Shown here in pieces: positions 63,008 to 64,000 of a DNA stretch of 64,000 nt (positions within the stretch are counted from its first letter, which is position 1; the number at the start of each line of letters is the position of its first letter). Source of the DNA: Phyllobacterium sophorae (GTDB lineage Bacteria; Pseudomonadota; Alphaproteobacteria; Rhizobiales; Rhizobiaceae); assembly GCF_003010965.1 (NCBI RefSeq), contig NZ_PGGM01000006.1, positions 124,001 to 188,000 of the forward strand. Reading direction: 5' to 3'. Below the pieces are notes generated by a model that did not search any database, was not told the DNA's origin, and was given only the letters and a program-made list of their open reading frames with translations. A program made the translations under genes and the position numbers.

Positions 63008-63727
63008 CTAGAATGGGATTTCGTCATCCAAATCCCGGTTAATCTTCGGGCCTTCAATTTGCTTGCGCGGCGCTTCGAGCTTTTTTTGCTCTTCGGGGGC
63101 AGGTAGCTGCTGCTGTTCCGGCTCTTTTTCCTTGGCAGAGCCCATTAGCTCGTTGATGCTGTTCACAAGCTCAGTAACGGGTTTTACGGCCTCGCCAAGC
63201 TTCTTTGCAAGGTTCGCTACGTCAATTCCCATTAGATACGCGTTGTCGAACCGTGTGCGGGCTTTATCTACATCAGCGGCGAACGCATTGAGCTTCTTGA
63301 ATAGCGAGTTCTTTTTCCGCTCTTCGATATCGATGTTCTCAAGAGCTTCGCGTATCTGCCCGACTAGGAAATGAATGCGCTTCTTGTCTGCCGGTGCCAG
63401 GGCAACCGAGTAGACTTTCCTCCGCCTTGATTTTCGGATTTTCAGGCTGGTCAGGTAGCGTTCTACCGAAAGCGCGAATTCGTCAAACTCATCGAATATG
63501 CGCCCTCGCGGGGGCACTGCCCATGCCGCAAAAGGTTCGATATTGAACGCTTCTGCAGCACCTATAACCCTGTTCATAAATGTTATGTGGGCCTGCGTGG
63601 TGTCTGTATTTTGATCGGCATGATTGAGATAATCGTCCAGGTCTCCCTGATAGCGATGCACCAACTCCGCGAAAGCTATTTCGTCGTCGTCATCAAGCTC
63701 ATTGAATTCATCCAGAATAGAAGCCAT
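63008..63727 (-). CDS. Hypothetical protein with SSB-like C-terminal tail
   Basis: 239 residues from ATG 63727 (GGTGAGGG upstream). Soluble and mostly helical, with an acidic N-terminus (LDEFNELDDDDEIAF), a long central region with no recognised family and a Gln/Glu/Pro/Lys-rich low-complexity linker before the end. The last residues are DLDDEIPF, nearly the same as the acidic tip of bacterial single-stranded DNA-binding protein (DDDIPF) that docks DNA-repair and replication partners. No OB-fold is visible, so it is not SSB itself. It could be a phage, plasmid or defence-related protein. Confidence 0.6.
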   Translation of the reverse strand: MASILDEFNELDDDDEIAFAELVHRYQGDLDDYLNHADQNTDTTQAHITFMNRVIGAAEAFNIEPFAAWAVPPRGRIFDEFDEFALSVERYLTSLKIRKSRRRKVYSVALAPADKKRIHFLVGQIREALENIDIEERKKNSLFKKLNAFAADVDKARTRFDNAYLMGIDVANLAKKLGEAVKPVTELVNSINELMGSAKEKEPEQQQLPAPEEQKKLEAPRKQIEGPKINRDLDDEIPF

Positions 63728-63883
63728 CGACACCCTCACCATTTACAAAAGAAATAGTGGGGTTTGGACGCTGCTACAATGGCAGGGCGGTCTAGCGTAG
63801 GAATTTTCCCATTCTATCCACATAATCGACAAGTCTAGGCTTGTATAAGTCGCAAGAAATGGCCAAGTACCAGCGATCGATTT

Positions 63884-64000
63884 TCAGAGCTTGGTAATAA
63901 CCGTACCATCAAACTGCATCGACACTGTTTGGGCGTGGCCGCTCATTGGCGGACTTTCCACTGAGATATGCAAGGAATTTGCAATTGACTGGTTGGAAGG
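63884..64000 (-). CDS. C-terminal end of a gene running off the window
   Basis: The last 38 codons of a minus-strand frame that stays open to the window end and stops at 63884-63886. The visible part reads HISVESPPMSGHAQTVSMQF followed by DGTVITKL. Too short to identify; composition is protein-like but coding status is tentative. Confidence 0.3.
   Translation of the reverse strand, partial: PSNQSIANSLHISVESPPMSGHAQTVSMQFDGTVITKL

Overview
The window looks like chromosome from an alphaproteobacterium of the order Hyphomicrobiales (Rhizobiales), probably close to Phyllobacteriaceae or Brucellaceae. This is inferred from gene content and order: metC beside an aapJQMP general amino-acid transporter, ppk-ppx and rnd-aspS in one neighbourhood, a parC ... 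bpt-RDD-hemB ... ldtR block, DUF982 and DUF1236 proteins, two alphaproteobacterial complex I accessory subunits, and GGAAC-N16/17-NGTT promoters typical of the rhizobial general stress sigma factor EcfG/RpoE2. No rRNA, CRISPR array or intact transposase was seen.

Layout. 1-3.6 kb: cut-off GcvA-like LysR regulator divergent from a PhzF-like protein, then a Rid-family protein and a diguanylate cyclase. 3.9-4.9 kb: DUF982 gene with a perfect EcfG-type promoter, tRNA-Pro, NDUFS4-like protein, tRNA-Arg. 4.9-7.35 kb: decayed island bounded by tRNA-Arg and a degenerate copy of its 3' half, holding a VOC-fold gene, a broken membrane-protein gene and a likely phage metallopeptidase remnant. 7.35-11.2 kb: SDR, HPP-CBS membrane protein, DUF2270 protein, FMN split-barrel protein. 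11.3-17.4 kb: trehalose block with otsA, a TreY homologue lacking all three catalytic carboxylates, otsB and a LacI regulator. 17.4-25.7 kb: mostly small secreted or membrane proteins, an orphan MCE protein, an FkbM methyltransferase and a DUF305 pair, with several unusually short genes. 25.8-32.9 kb: metC, PAP2, aapJQMP and two coupled small proteins. 32.9-38.3 kb: flavin monooxygenase, zinc-finger protein, ppk-ppx. 38.4-44.2 kb: accessory block of two GDSL-like secreted proteins, a serine hydrolase and an EamA permease. 44.4-51.3 kb: rnd, aspS, a secreted protein and parC. 51.3-56.5 kb: TetR-controlled RND efflux operon with two perfect palindromes. 56.5-62.9 kb: EamA permease, bpt, RDD, hemB, a hydroxyisobutyryl-CoA hydrolase-like gene, a tandem 56-bp repeat and ldtR. 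The last kilobase has a protein ending in an SSB-like acidic tail and a gene running off the edge.

How it fits together. Four EcfG-like promoters precede the DUF982 gene, the otsA operon, the PRC-barrel gene and the DUF1236 gene, so much of 3.9-18.7 kb may be an envelope and osmotic stress regulon with trehalose synthesis at its core. The most unusual element is the TreY-like pseudo-enzyme encoded directly behind otsA. All assignments come from reading the sequence; no database search was run.
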